A stretch of 64,000 nt of DNA from Janthinobacterium sp. SUN073 (GCF_030397665.1 NZ_JAPUBT010000013.1:122400-186399), one strand, 5' to 3'. Positions 54,421 to 63,797 are shown, counted from the first letter of the stretch. Program-made: numbers and translations. The notes: generated by a model not told the origin, from the sequence alone.

Positions 54421-56034
54421 GTGCTGGTGAAAAAAGTACTCAATAACAAGGTCCTGCTCGGCTCACTTGCTGGCGTGGCGCTGGTGGCGGCCGCGCTGGT
54501 CGGCTACCGCGCGTTTGGCTGGGGCGCGATGGGGCCGGTCAACAGCCTGAAGCTGGATTTGTCCCGGCCCGACGCACTGGTCCGCACGAAAAGCCTGTCG
54601 GCCTTGCCGCGTGACCTGCTGACGGTGCCGCTGGCGCGCGACGTGCTGCGCGAGGATTTCCTGTTCTATTACGAGCAGAGCGAAGACCGGCTGGGGCTCA
54701 AGGGCAGCCTGCGCCGCATCGCCTACGAACATGAACTGGGCTGGGGCGACCAGCTGCTGCGCATGGTGCTGGACCAGCCGGCGGAAGTGGCCTTGTGGCG
54801 CGACGCCGACGGCTCGCTCAAGCATTTCGCCATCGCCGTGTCGCGCAGCCAGTTGACGCGTTTGCTGGAGGAGGCGGGCAAGATCGCCTTGAAGGATACG
54901 CAAATGCGCGTGGCCGGCAGTTTGCGCGTCGATGGCGACAGCGTGCCCGTCTACGCGCTCAATTACGCCTGGCAGCGCACCTTGCTGTTTGCCGCGCATG
55001 GCCAGCGCCTGGTCATCCTGTCCCATCCCGGCATGCTGTATGGCGGCGACGGCAAGCATGGCGATGGCACGGCCGAGAAAACCGTGGCCAGCCTGCTGGC
55101 GCCGGAGCCGGCCAAACAGAACGTCTTTCATGCGCAGTTCCATCTCGATAACGCCGCGCCCGAGGGCCACAGCATCGCCGTCAAGGCGGACTTCCTGTCG
55201 TTCGGCTACCAGCCCTTCTTTGGCGCGCTCGAAGCGTTGCGCTTCGATTTTCAACAAGGCGCCTGGCAATCGAAGGTGCTGCTCAATGCCGACAAATTGA
55301 AAAACGGCGGCTACGACAGCAGCTCCCTGTGGCCGCAACTGCCGCATCATCCCAGCGCCTGCTTCAGCGTGCCGGTCGACTGGACCGCGCTGCAGCCCGT
55401 GCTCAAGCGCCTGGGCGACAAGACATCCGCACCGGTGGTGTCGCTGGCCGGGCACTTGCAAGGCCCCGCCGCCGCGTGCTGGTACGGCACTTCGCGGCTG
55501 CATACGCCGGTTTTTGTGGCCACGCGCAGTGCGCAGGCTGGCGACGACGCTGTATATGGCAGCCTGTTCGAGGCGGCCATCGGCGGCAAGGACCCCGTGC
55601 GCAAGACTACCGGCAAGGATAGTAAAGGTGCGTTCGTGCGCTGGGAGCGCAGTGTCGCCACGGCCCTGGGCCAATCCAAGCCGGCGTTGGCCGTGGCCGG
55701 CAATACTGTTGTCTTCTCGGCCGACGGCAAGCTGGTGGACCAGGTGCTGGCGGTGCGCCGCAAGCAGGCACCGGCGGCCAGCGACTTGCTGCCTGACGCT
55801 TCGCGCACGATCGGCCTGATCGCGCCGGCATCGCTGGCCCGGCTGATCCAGCTGGAAGCCTTCGATACCCTGCCGGCGAATAAGGAACCGGTACTGCGCG
55901 CAGCCGCCAACGAACACCTGGTGCCGCGCCTGAACGCCTTGAAAAAATATCCGCCGCTGCGCATGGTGCTCAAGCGGCAGCCAGCCAGCGGCACCGCATG
56001 GGAAACGCTGGAATGGCAGGAGACTGGGCGATGA
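54421..56034 (+). CDS. yfaA: YfaA-like DUF2138 protein of the alpha-2-macroglobulin operon
   Basis: A 537-residue protein. The GTG start at 54421 with GGGGA seven bases upstream is preferred over an ATG at 54391. A single N-terminal membrane helix (VLLGSLAGVALVAAALVGYR) anchors a periplasmic domain. Family patterns of DUF2138 include LKLDLSRPDALVRTKSLSAL, LPRDLLTVPLARDVLREDF and YYEQSEDRLGLKGSLRRIAY. It is the first gene of five in the same order as E. coli yfaA-T-S-Q-P and Pseudomonas mag-type loci. The function is unknown; in the P. aeruginosa system its counterparts associate with the macroglobulin. Confidence 0.9.
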   Translation: MLVKKVLNNKVLLGSLAGVALVAAALVGYRAFGWGAMGPVNSLKLDLSRPDALVRTKSLSALPRDLLTVPLARDVLREDFLFYYEQSEDRLGLKGSLRRIAYEHELGWGDQLLRMVLDQPAEVALWRDADGSLKHFAIAVSRSQLTRLLEEAGKIALKDTQMRVAGSLRVDGDSVPVYALNYAWQRTLLFAAHGQRLVILSHPGMLYGGDGKHGDGTAEKTVASLLAPEPAKQNVFHAQFHLDNAAPEGHSIAVKADFLSFGYQPFFGALEALRFDFQQGAWQSKVLLNADKLKNGGYDSSSLWPQLPHHPSACFSVPVDWTALQPVLKRLGDKTSAPVVSLAGHLQGPAAACWYGTSRLHTPVFVATRSAQAGDDAVYGSLFEAAIGGKDPVRKTTGKDSKGAFVRWERSVATALGQSKPALAVAGNTVVFSADGKLVDQVLAVRRKQAPAASDLLPDASRTIGLIAPASLARLIQLEAFDTLPANKEPVLRAAANEHLVPRLNALKKYPPLRMVLKRQPASGTAWETLEWQETGR

Positions 56035-56705
56035 TGGTGCGGCATGCGCGCCGTGCCGCCTTGCGCTGGCTGGCGGGAGGGGCTGCCGCTGTTGCCTTCC
56101 CCCATGCCTGGGCCCTGCGCGCGGCGGCCGAGCCGCAAGTGCGGCTGTCGCAGCCGCAGAGCCGCGCCTTCCAGTCCTGGATGTTGCGCATCGTCAACGC
56201 GCAGATCGAACGGGGACCGTCGCCGCGCTGGACGCACCGCGATTGCGCCGGCCTGGTGCGCTTTGCCGTCAACGAAGCCTTGACCGTGCATGACGCGAAG
56301 TGGCTGCGCGCGAACGGCATCGCCAGCGACCGGCGCCTGCCGCCCGAGCTGGAACTGGACGCGAACCAGGCCGCCTTGCGCAACCGCTGGGTGCAAACGG
56401 GCGGCAGCATCGGCCACTTCGTCACGGCGCTGGCGCTGGTGCAGCACAACAGCCGTTTCATCGCCCGCGAAATCAGCCAGGCGCTGCCCGGCGACCTGCT
56501 GTTTTTCGACCAGGGCGACGAACAGCACCTGATGGTCTGGATGGGTGCGCGCATCGCCTACCACACCGGCACCGTCACCCCCGACGACAATGGTCTGCGG
56601 ACCGTCGATATCAAAGAACTTACGAGCTGGAAGGACACGCGGTGGCAACCTGTGGTCAACAATCCGAATTTCGCCGGTGTGTTCCGGCTGGCGTTTTTAT
56701 CATGA
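56031..56705 (+). CDS. yfaT: YfaT-like DUF1175 protein, NlpC/P60-like motifs
   Basis: A 224-residue exported protein starting on the yfaA stop (ATGA, AGGAG upstream). The N-terminus RRAALRWLAGGAAAVAFPHA resembles a twin-arginine signal. The DUF1175 core contains RWTHRDCAGLVRFAVNEAL (Cys72) and GDLLFFDQGDEQHLMVWMG (His166), then AYHTG (His178). This spacing and context resemble the Cys/His active site of NlpC/P60 peptidases, which cut peptidoglycan stems; that resemblance is my reading, not an established assignment. It overlaps yfaS by ATGA. Confidence 0.88.
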   Translation: MMVRHARRAALRWLAGGAAAVAFPHAWALRAAAEPQVRLSQPQSRAFQSWMLRIVNAQIERGPSPRWTHRDCAGLVRFAVNEALTVHDAKWLRANGIASDRRLPPELELDANQAALRNRWVQTGGSIGHFVTALALVQHNSRFIAREISQALPGDLLFFDQGDEQHLMVWMGARIAYHTGTVTPDDNGLRTVDIKELTSWKDTRWQPVVNNPNFAGVFRLAFLS

Positions 56706-59700
56706 AGCCGATTTTTCTCATGAAGCAGCTATTTGTCAGCTTGTTGGCGTTGGTGCTCATTGGCGGCGCTTCGGCGCAGGAACGCGAGCCCAGCAACTAC
56801 AGCACCTTCAAGGGCGAGCCCTTCTTCCTGTTGTCGGACGCCAGCTACGGCAGCACCGACGAGTCGCGCGTGCGGCTCGAGGTGCCCGGGCGCGACATGG
56901 GACGCATGAACCTGGAAGCGTATTCGGGCGCCGACATCGTCGTCTACCGCGTGCCCGAACCGATGGAATTCCTGAAAAAACAGCGCAATCTGCACCGCAT
57001 CCAGGTCGAGGGCAATTACCAGGGCGAAGGCCTGGCCAATACGCTGAGCTTTCTGTGGGATAGCTGGTGGAAGCAGTCGCGCCTGGCCTGGCGCAAGCTG
57101 TTTTCCGGCGAGGCGCGCCGCGCGGTCACGAAAGAGCAGCCGCAGCTGGCCACGAATGACGCGATCCGCCGGCCGACCGTGTTCGCCAACCATCCGCAGT
57201 ACAAGCCGATCAAGGGCATGGAGCTGGTCGACAGCTTCCGCTATCCGATCTGGCAAGCCAAGGCCATCACACCGCCGAAAGGCGTCAAGCTCGATGGATC
57301 GAGCAGCGACTTCATCGTCGCGGGCGCCGGCAACGTGATGATCCCGCTGGGCAAGCGCAAGCCGGGTTTGTACCTGGTCGAAGCGATCATCGGCGAGCAC
57401 CGCGCCACCACCCTGGTGTTCGTGTCGGACACGGTGGCCGTCACCAAGGTATCGTCAGGCCAGATGCTGGTCTGGACGGCGCGGCGCGACAACAGCGCCG
57501 CCGTGGCCGGCGCCAGCGTGGCGTGGACCGACGGCACCGGCGTGCTGCAGTCGGCCACCACGGGTGCAGATGGCGTCGCCTCGCTCGAGCGCGGCAGCCC
57601 GGAACACACGTATGTGCTGGGCCAGGACGGCGCTGGCGGCGTGTTCGTGTCCGAGAATTTTTACTATGACAGTGAAATCTATAACACCAAGATTTATGCG
57701 GTGACCGACCGGCCCCTGTACCGGCCCGGCGACGAGGTCAACGTCAAGTTCCTGGGCCGCGAATTCACGTCGGCGCGCAACTCGCAGGCGGCGGCCAGCG
57801 CGCCTGTCAGTCTCACCGTGCTCAATCCGAACGGCACGCCGCTGCTGACGCAAACGCTGCAGCTGTCCGGCGATACGGGCGCCGACACGCGCTTCCGTCT
57901 GCCCACGGAAGCGACCGCCGGCGGCTATGAACTGCGCTTCAATTACAAGGATGGCGTGTATGGCGCGGCCTTCCGCGTGGCCGAATACGTCAAGCCGCAC
58001 TTTGAAATCAACGTCCAGCCATCGAAGCCGGAATTCAAGACGGGCGAGGTGGTCAAGGGCAGCATCGCGTTGCGCTACCCCGATGGAAAACCCGTGAAAA
58101 ACGCGAAGATGACCTTGTCGCTGCGCAGCCAGCAAAACACCATGGTTGAAGGCGAACTGCGTTACAGCGGCCTGTTCCCGGTGTCGCTGAAAACCGAAGA
58201 GGTGGTCAGCGACGGCAGCGGCAATGTGGACTTCACCTTGCCGCCTGCCGCCGATCCGTCTCGCTACATCTTGACCGTGCTGGCGACCGATGGCGCGGCC
58301 TACCGCGTCAAGGCGACGCGCGAGCTGATGATAGAACGCTCGAGCAGCAGCTACCAGTTGAAGGCCACGCGCCAGTTTTCCGATCCGGGCCAGACCGTGC
58401 ATTTCGACCTGGTGGCCGATGGCCAGGGCGCGGCGCGACCCGTGCGCTGGGAGATGGTGCAGCTGGAAAAACAGAGCAAGACCGAGGGCGCGTTCGATCC
58501 CAACGCCAAGGGCTGGGATGTGACATTCCCGGCATCGGGCTCGTATCAGCTGGCGCTGCGCGACGAACGCGGCAACTTGCTGGCCGCCGCCAGCCACTGG
58601 GTCGCCGGCGATGGCGTGCAGACGACACCAGGCAGCATCGAGATCGTGCTGGACCGCGCGCGCTATCGTCCGGGCGACACTGCCGAGGCGCTGATCACCT
58701 TCTCCGACAAGGTCGACCAGGCGCTGTTGACGCTCGAGCGCGACAAGGTGGAGCACCATGGCTTGATGGCCGGTGCCGCTGATTGGTACCAGGCGCAGCG
58801 CGTGGCGCTGCGGCAGTGGAGAGTGCGCATTCCGGTAAAAGAAGAGCACGGCCCGAACATGACGTTCTCGGTGGCGTACACGCGCAATGGCGACTTCGTG
58901 TTCGAGAACGCCGGCCTGCAAGTGATCGAGCCGCGCATCGCGCTGCAGTTCAAAAGCGACAAGGACGTCTACCAGCCGGGCGAGAAGGTGACCCTGGATG
59001 TGAAGGCCACCCTCGATGGCAAGCCCCTGAGCACCCTGGTGGCGCTGGGCGTGGTCGATGAAATGATCTATGTGCTGCAGCCGGAAATCGCGCCGGACAT
59101 CGGCGACTTCTTCTACCATCCGCGCCGCAACAACGTGCGCACCACGGCCAGCCTGTCCTTCATCAGCTACGACATGGCGCAGGGCCGTACTGCCGGTGCG
59201 CCCGCGCGCCACAACTACAACGAGCGCGGCGTCAAGGTGCTGGAACGTCCGCGCCGCGACAATATCGACACGGCTTACTGGGCGCCATCGCTGAAGACCG
59301 ATGCGAATGGCAACGCACGCGTGAGCTTTACCATGCCCGACGCGCTGACCCGCTGGAGGATCACCGGCCGCGCGATGGATAGCCAAGGTCGCGTCGGCCA
59401 GCGTACTGCCTATCTGCGGTCGGACAAGAATTTCTATGCCAAGTGGACGGCGCCCGACTGGATGCGCGCCGGCGATGCGCCGCGTGCCTCGGTGGCCGTG
59501 TTCAACCAGACGGGCAAGGAGCAGGTGCTCGACGTGCTCCTCTCTGGCGGGGCGCAGCCGAAGACGGAAAAACTATCTGCCAAACCGGGTGTCAATTACG
59601 TTGAATTTCCGCTCGCTGCTGGCGCCAGCGCGCTGCGCCTGGAACTGAAACAGAACGGCAAACTGGTCGACGCGTTAGAGACGGCCATGCAAACCTTGCC

Positions 59701-61252
59701 CGCCGCCTGGAGCAGCCCGCGCTCGCTGGTGCTGCCGCTCGATGGCGCCACTGGTGAGACTCCACTCAAGCTGCCGGCGGACGCGCGCAATATCCGCGTC
59801 TCGTTCGCGCAAGGCGCGGCCAGCCAGTTCGCGCGCATTGCCGACGACTTGATCGACTATCCGTATGGCTGCGTGGAACAGACGGCGAGCCGCTTGATTC
59901 CGCTGGCGCTGGCCACGCAAAGCCTGGGGCCGGACGCCGGCGCGGCAGGCGAGCGTCTGCAAACGCTGCTCACTGCGCAGCGCCTGCGCCTGGTGTCCAT
60001 GGCGGGTCCGAACGCCGTCTTCGGCTGGTGGGGCAATGCCACGGCTGGCAATGCCCTGATGACGGCCTACGCCTATTACGCGGACTGGTACGCGGCGCGC
60101 GCGCTGCACATCGAGTTGCCGCCCGAGCACTGGAACAAGCTGCTGGCCGTCTACAGCGAACATGGCTTGAAGGATGCGATGGGCGACCGCGCGCTGGTGC
60201 TGTGGATGGCGCGCGAGATGGGCCTGCCCACGCAGACGCTGGCAGCCGGCCTGGTGGACGACAGTGCCATCGCCGTCCTGGGCGGCAAACCGCGCCAGGC
60301 GGGCGACAGCGGCAGCCTGCTGCTGGGCGGCGCCTCTGACCGCGAGGCGCAAGCGATGGCGCTGGGTCTGGTGGCGCTGGTCGCCAGCCAGAATGGCATC
60401 GCCTTGCCGCATGGGCTGCAGCTGCAAGTGGCCAGCGCCTGGCAAGTCTTGCGCGAATCGAAAGCGCCGGTGGCGCAGGCCTTGCTGATGCTGGCTGGCG
60501 AAGTGCCCCCATCGCAGGCCGACGCGGTGCTGGCCGGCGTGCGCGCCGAAATGCCGACCCTCGACCGCGCGATGACCTTGTTGTGGGTGCAAAAGAAGCT
60601 GGGCGGCGCATCGTTCGGCAAGGGACCTGCCGTGGCGCTGGACGGCGCCTGGCAACAGCGCGAAAGCCGCAGTGGCCAGCCGCTCTGGCGCTGGCTTGAC
60701 GCCAAGGGCTTGCCTGACAAACTGCGTCTCGCCGCCCCCGCGCCTGCGGGCACGGTGGCCGTGCTGCAGTACGACAGTCACGCGGCCGAAGCGCAGACCT
60801 TGCCGGTCGCCGTCGAACGTCGCATCCTGCGCATGAAGGCGGGCAAGGGAGGCTACACGACGGAACTGGTCAAGCCGGGCGAGGCGCTCAGTACGGACGC
60901 GCTGTACCTCGATGAAATCACCTTGAAAGCGGCACCGGGCGCGAAGCACCGCTTTGGCTTGCTGGAAGTGGCGCTGCCGCCGGGCGCCATGGTCGAATCG
61001 ACCACCTGGGGCATGGTCATGGCGGGCGACAAGCCGGCCGCGCTGGAACGTGCACGCCACACGGAGCGCCGCGACGGCTATGCCGTGCCGATCGAGCCTT
61101 TGGCCGGCGACGTGACGGTGCGTCATCTGATTCGCTTTGCGCAAAAGGGCAGTTATGTGCTGCCGCCCGCGCGCTTTTACCGCATGTACCAGCCGGAGCA
61201 GAAAGCCTTCGAAGGCGGCGGCAAGACCATGCGCGCGCTGAAGGTTGAGTGA
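56702..61252 (+). CDS. yfaS: Bacterial alpha-2-macroglobulin, YfaS/MagD class, with CxEQ thioester
   Basis: A 1516-residue periplasmic protease-trap protein. A signal peptide ends at about residue 26 (GGASA-Q) with no lipobox Cys, so it is soluble rather than a lipoprotein as YfhM is. A chain of macroglobulin domains follows (DRPLYRPGDEVNVKFLGR, KDVYQPGEKVTLDVKATLDG), then the A2M domain SLKTDANGNARVSFTMPDAL followed by TRWRITGRA. The thioester motif is intact: YPYGCVEQTASRL with Cys1057, Glu1059 and Gln1060. The thioester domain continues GWWGNATAGNALMTAYAYY. A cleaved bait region would let the thioester trap the attacking protease. The start overlaps yfaT; a second Met six codons on is possible. 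Confidence 0.95.
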   Translation: MKPIFLMKQLFVSLLALVLIGGASAQEREPSNYSTFKGEPFFLLSDASYGSTDESRVRLEVPGRDMGRMNLEAYSGADIVVYRVPEPMEFLKKQRNLHRIQVEGNYQGEGLANTLSFLWDSWWKQSRLAWRKLFSGEARRAVTKEQPQLATNDAIRRPTVFANHPQYKPIKGMELVDSFRYPIWQAKAITPPKGVKLDGSSSDFIVAGAGNVMIPLGKRKPGLYLVEAIIGEHRATTLVFVSDTVAVTKVSSGQMLVWTARRDNSAAVAGASVAWTDGTGVLQSATTGADGVASLERGSPEHTYVLGQDGAGGVFVSENFYYDSEIYNTKIYAVTDRPLYRPGDEVNVKFLGREFTSARNSQAAASAPVSLTVLNPNGTPLLTQTLQLSGDTGADTRFRLPTEATAGGYELRFNYKDGVYGAAFRVAEYVKPHFEINVQPSKPEFKTGEVVKGSIALRYPDGKPVKNAKMTLSLRSQQNTMVEGELRYSGLFPVSLKTEEVVSDGSGNVDFTLPPAADPSRYILTVLATDGAAYRVKATRELMIERSSSSYQLKATRQFSDPGQTVHFDLVADGQGAARPVRWEMVQLEKQSKTEGAFDPNAKGWDVTFPASGSYQLALRDERGNLLAAASHWVAGDGVQTTPGSIEIVLDRARYRPGDTAEALITFSDKVDQALLTLERDKVEHHGLMAGAADWYQAQRVALRQWRVRIPVKEEHGPNMTFSVAYTRNGDFVFENAGLQVIEPRIALQFKSDKDVYQPGEKVTLDVKATLDGKPLSTLVALGVVDEMIYVLQPEIAPDIGDFFYHPRRNNVRTTASLSFISYDMAQGRTAGAPARHNYNERGVKVLERPRRDNIDTAYWAPSLKTDANGNARVSFTMPDALTRWRITGRAMDSQGRVGQRTAYLRSDKNFYAKWTAPDWMRAGDAPRASVAVFNQTGKEQVLDVLLSGGAQPKTEKLSAKPGVNYVEFPLAAGASALRLELKQNGKLVDALETAMQTLPAAWSSPRSLVLPLDGATGETPLKLPADARNIRVSFAQGAASQFARIADDLIDYPYGCVEQTASRLIPLALATQSLGPDAGAAGERLQTLLTAQRLRLVSMAGPNAVFGWWGNATAGNALMTAYAYYADWYAARALHIELPPEHWNKLLAVYSEHGLKDAMGDRALVLWMAREMGLPTQTLAAGLVDDSAIAVLGGKPRQAGDSGSLLLGGASDREAQAMALGLVALVASQNGIALPHGLQLQVASAWQVLRESKAPVAQALLMLAGEVPPSQADAVLAGVRAEMPTLDRAMTLLWVQKKLGGASFGKGPAVALDGAWQQRESRSGQPLWRWLDAKGLPDKLRLAAPAPAGTVAVLQYDSHAAEAQTLPVAVERRILRMKAGKGGYTTELVKPGEALSTDALYLDEITLKAAPGAKHRFGLLEVALPPGAMVESTTWGMVMAGDKPAALERARHTERRDGYAVPIEPLAGDVTVRHLIRFAQKGSYVLPPARFYRMYQPEQKAFEGGGKTMRALKVE

Positions 61253-62934
61253 TGCGCGCAGCACTTCCTGCATTGATGGCGACCCTGCTGCTGGCCGCGC
61301 CTGTTTTTGCCGCCTCGTTGGACGTGGCCTGGTGGCGCGACGGCAAGATGGAGGTGCGCCAGCTGCGCCAGGGCGGCACGGCGCCGCTGCCGTTTGACGG
61401 CACGCGGCAAGTGCCGCTGGCCAGCCTGTGGAAGCTGTTCGTATATGTGTACGCGAGCGATAACAAGGTGGCGATGCCCGACTACCGCTGCGGCGGCCGC
61501 GATCCGGAAGAAGTGTATTGCTGCGATGCGGGCCAGAGCATCGGCCACGATGCGGCACTGGCGCAATCGTGTGGCCCCTTCTTCTCGCCCCAGCGCCTGA
61601 TGATCGCGGCCACGCCGTGGCGCCGGTACTGGACCGCCCGTCTAGGTAGTGCGCCGGCAGGGGACTTTGCCTGGCTGGCGGACCCTGCGCAGCTGGCGCC
61701 GGGGCGGCTGGTACGGTTGGACAGCCTGCTGCGCGCGCTCGACAGCATCCCGGCCGCCAGCCGCGTGGACGCGGAAGCGGCGCTGTTGCGCGTGGTGCTC
61801 GATGGGCGCGGTGCCGGTACGGCGCGCTGGTTCGGCAGCCAGCTGCGCGTCAAGACGTATTCCTGGCACGAGCAGCGCCGTACGGACGAACGGATTGGTG
61901 GTGCGGCAGGCTGGCTGGCCGATGGCACGCCGATCTGGTTTGGCGGCGCGGGCGGCAGCAGCAATGTCTTTGAGCAGTGGGCGCCCAGGCTGGCCGCCAG
62001 CTTGCCGCCAGTGGGTGCGGCCGACGATGGCGGCTGCGTGGTGGTCGATTACTTCAAGCGTTATCCCATTCGTGCCGTGCGCGGCGAGCGCGGCGTGGCC
62101 GTACCCGGGCCGCTGAATGGCCGCTACCATGTGCAGTTCGAGAATGGCCAGAACCTCGCCTTGCGCAGCAGCGGGGAGCTGATGCTGCTGCAAGAGAAGG
62201 GCGGCCGCCCGCAATTGCGCGGCCGCTTCGGCGTCAATGAATATGTGGCGCGCGTGCTCGATCGCGAAGCGAGTACTGATGAGCCGGAAGCGGCCAAGGC
62301 GCTGGCGATCGCCGCGCGCACGTATTTGCAGCAGAACGCGGTGAGCGTAGCGGGCTGCCAGCAGATCGCCGACAGCAGCGCGACCCAGCGCGTCAGTCCC
62401 AGCCCCGCCACGCCGGCGGCGCTGGCCATTGCGCGCTGGACTGATCAGCTGATCGTCGATGGCGTCACCGTGCGTTATCACAGCACCTTGTCGTCCGAGG
62501 GCACGATGGCGTGGAGCGAGGCGGTGCGCCAGGCCAGACAAGGCAAGCACTATGATGAATTGCTGGCGACGGCCTATCCCGGCGGCGCGCTGAGCACCTT
62601 TGGCAATACCGGCGCGCGTTGTCGGCGCCTGGCGCAGAACGAGGATTGGCTGGCGCGCTCCGTGCCGCGCTGGCAGCGCGTGCTGCTGCGCGAGGCCGGT
62701 TACGAAGCACCGCCGCAAGCGCCGCTGGTCTGTGCCCTGTCCAGCGGCGCGCCGTATTCGGAGCAGTCGCGTAACCGCATCTTCATGCGGCCGCTTGCCA
62801 CGCGCGAAGATCGCATCACCTTGGCCCATGAATACTTGCACCTTGGCCTGCGCCGTCATCCGCGCGGCCAGGACGAAGAATATGTCGAGCGGCTGGCCCG
62901 CCGGCTGGTCGACCTTAACCTGGAGGCCCTATGA
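61252..62934 (+). CDS. yfaQ: YfaQ-like DUF2300 protein: PBP-like, SpoIID-like and HExxH segments
   Basis: A 560-residue exported protein (signal to about residue 21, PVFAAS) starting on the yfaS stop (TGATG). Residues 50-250 look PBP-like: VPLASLWKLFVYV (Ser58xxLys61), AQSCGPFF (106-108) and RVKTYSWHE (201-203) sit where SxxK, SxN and KTG would lie. Residues 325-450 look SpoIID-like: NEYVARVLDREAS, ALAIAARTYL and YDELLATAYPGGALSTF. The C-terminus has LAHEYLHLGLRRHPRGQDEE, an HExxH zinc-site pattern (526-530) with downstream acidic residues. These are motif readings by eye. Together they suggest a cell-wall enzyme or binder paired with the macroglobulin. It overlaps yfaP by ATGA. Confidence 0.9.
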   Translation: MRAALPALMATLLLAAPVFAASLDVAWWRDGKMEVRQLRQGGTAPLPFDGTRQVPLASLWKLFVYVYASDNKVAMPDYRCGGRDPEEVYCCDAGQSIGHDAALAQSCGPFFSPQRLMIAATPWRRYWTARLGSAPAGDFAWLADPAQLAPGRLVRLDSLLRALDSIPAASRVDAEAALLRVVLDGRGAGTARWFGSQLRVKTYSWHEQRRTDERIGGAAGWLADGTPIWFGGAGGSSNVFEQWAPRLAASLPPVGAADDGGCVVVDYFKRYPIRAVRGERGVAVPGPLNGRYHVQFENGQNLALRSSGELMLLQEKGGRPQLRGRFGVNEYVARVLDREASTDEPEAAKALAIAARTYLQQNAVSVAGCQQIADSSATQRVSPSPATPAALAIARWTDQLIVDGVTVRYHSTLSSEGTMAWSEAVRQARQGKHYDELLATAYPGGALSTFGNTGARCRRLAQNEDWLARSVPRWQRVLLREAGYEAPPQAPLVCALSSGAPYSEQSRNRIFMRPLATREDRITLAHEYLHLGLRRHPRGQDEEYVERLARRLVDLNLEAL

Positions 62935-63692
62935 GTTTTTATATCCGTTGCTCGATTCCCCTGATGCTGTTGCCACTCTGGGCGCAGGCCCAGGTCACCA
63001 TCGACGCCCCCAGGAGCGGCTGGCGCAATTCGGCCGGTGCAACTGAGGAATACACGCAGGCGGTCAATTACCCCGCTGCGTCGGTCAACCTGCAGCCGGG
63101 CCAGGCCGAGACGGCGCAGATAAGGGGGCGTATTGCCGGCGCTATCAAGGGCAAGCCCGCCACCCTGGTGGTCAACGGCGTGGCGATGCCGATGGAAGTG
63201 GGTGAAGACGGCAGCTATGGGCGACCGTATGGCTTCGGCAGCGGCTCGAACAGCGTGGAAGTGCGTTCGCCCGATGGCAGGAGCCGCGCACGCACCCAGT
63301 TTGTCGACAGCTACCAGGGCAAGACGCAGGCGCGCCTGCGTATCGTGCTGTCCTGGGACAGCCCCGGCACCGACCTCGATCTGCATGTGGTCACGCCGGA
63401 CGGTGGCCACGCCTGGTATGGCAATCGCGTCTTGAAAGATGGCGGCGCGCTGGATGTGGACGTGACTACCGGCTATGGCCCGGAAATCTTTTCCAGTGCC
63501 GCGCCCCTGAAGGGCAACTATCACGTCTATATCAATTACTACGGCAGCGGCGAGAATTCCTCCGTGCTGACGGTTGCCCGCCTGTCGGTCATCACCAATG
63601 AAGGCACGCCGCGTGAAAAGCTGCAGAGCTTCCAGGTGCCGATGCGGGCCGCCGGCGAGCTGACCCTGGTGAAATCGTTTGTCTTGCCATAA
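62931..63692 (+). CDS. yfaP: YfaP-like DUF2135 protein
   Basis: A 253-residue exported protein with a signal peptide (LMLLPLWAQAQ). Its second half is the DUF2135 beta domain: LSWDSPGTDLDLHVVTPDG, HAWYGNRV, GYGPEIF and GNYHVYINYYG. The first half (about 20-125) resembles an immunoglobulin-like adapter. It ends the five-gene operon. No terminator is visible before the rRNA promoter that begins 20 bases downstream, so some read-through into the rRNA leader is possible. Confidence 0.92.
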   Translation: MSFYIRCSIPLMLLPLWAQAQVTIDAPRSGWRNSAGATEEYTQAVNYPAASVNLQPGQAETAQIRGRIAGAIKGKPATLVVNGVAMPMEVGEDGSYGRPYGFGSGSNSVEVRSPDGRSRARTQFVDSYQGKTQARLRIVLSWDSPGTDLDLHVVTPDGGHAWYGNRVLKDGGALDVDVTTGYGPEIFSSAAPLKGNYHVYINYYGSGENSSVLTVARLSVITNEGTPREKLQSFQVPMRAAGELTLVKSFVLP

Positions 63693-63711
63693 AAATGGCC
63701 GCAAATAGCCC

Positions 63712-63740
63712 TTGCAGGGTGCGCGGGGCAGGGCTATAAT
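63712..63740 (+). promoter_or_regulatory. Sigma-70 promoter, probable rrn P1
   Basis: TTGCAG (63712-63717), 17-base spacer, TATAAT (63735-63740), followed by a G+C-rich discriminator (TCGCCCCC). A perfect -10 with a GC-rich discriminator is the hallmark of ppGpp/DksA-controlled rRNA promoters. Confidence 0.85.
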
Positions 63741-63797
63741 TCGCCCCCTCGCTGAACGATGCATGCAAATGCTGAGTGAAGTGGGTAAAAAAGAAGG

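Noticed and set aside
57455..61558. Long minus-strand open frames opposite yfaS and yfaQ
   Set aside because: Antisense shadows rich in Arg, His and Gln, with no recognisable motif.
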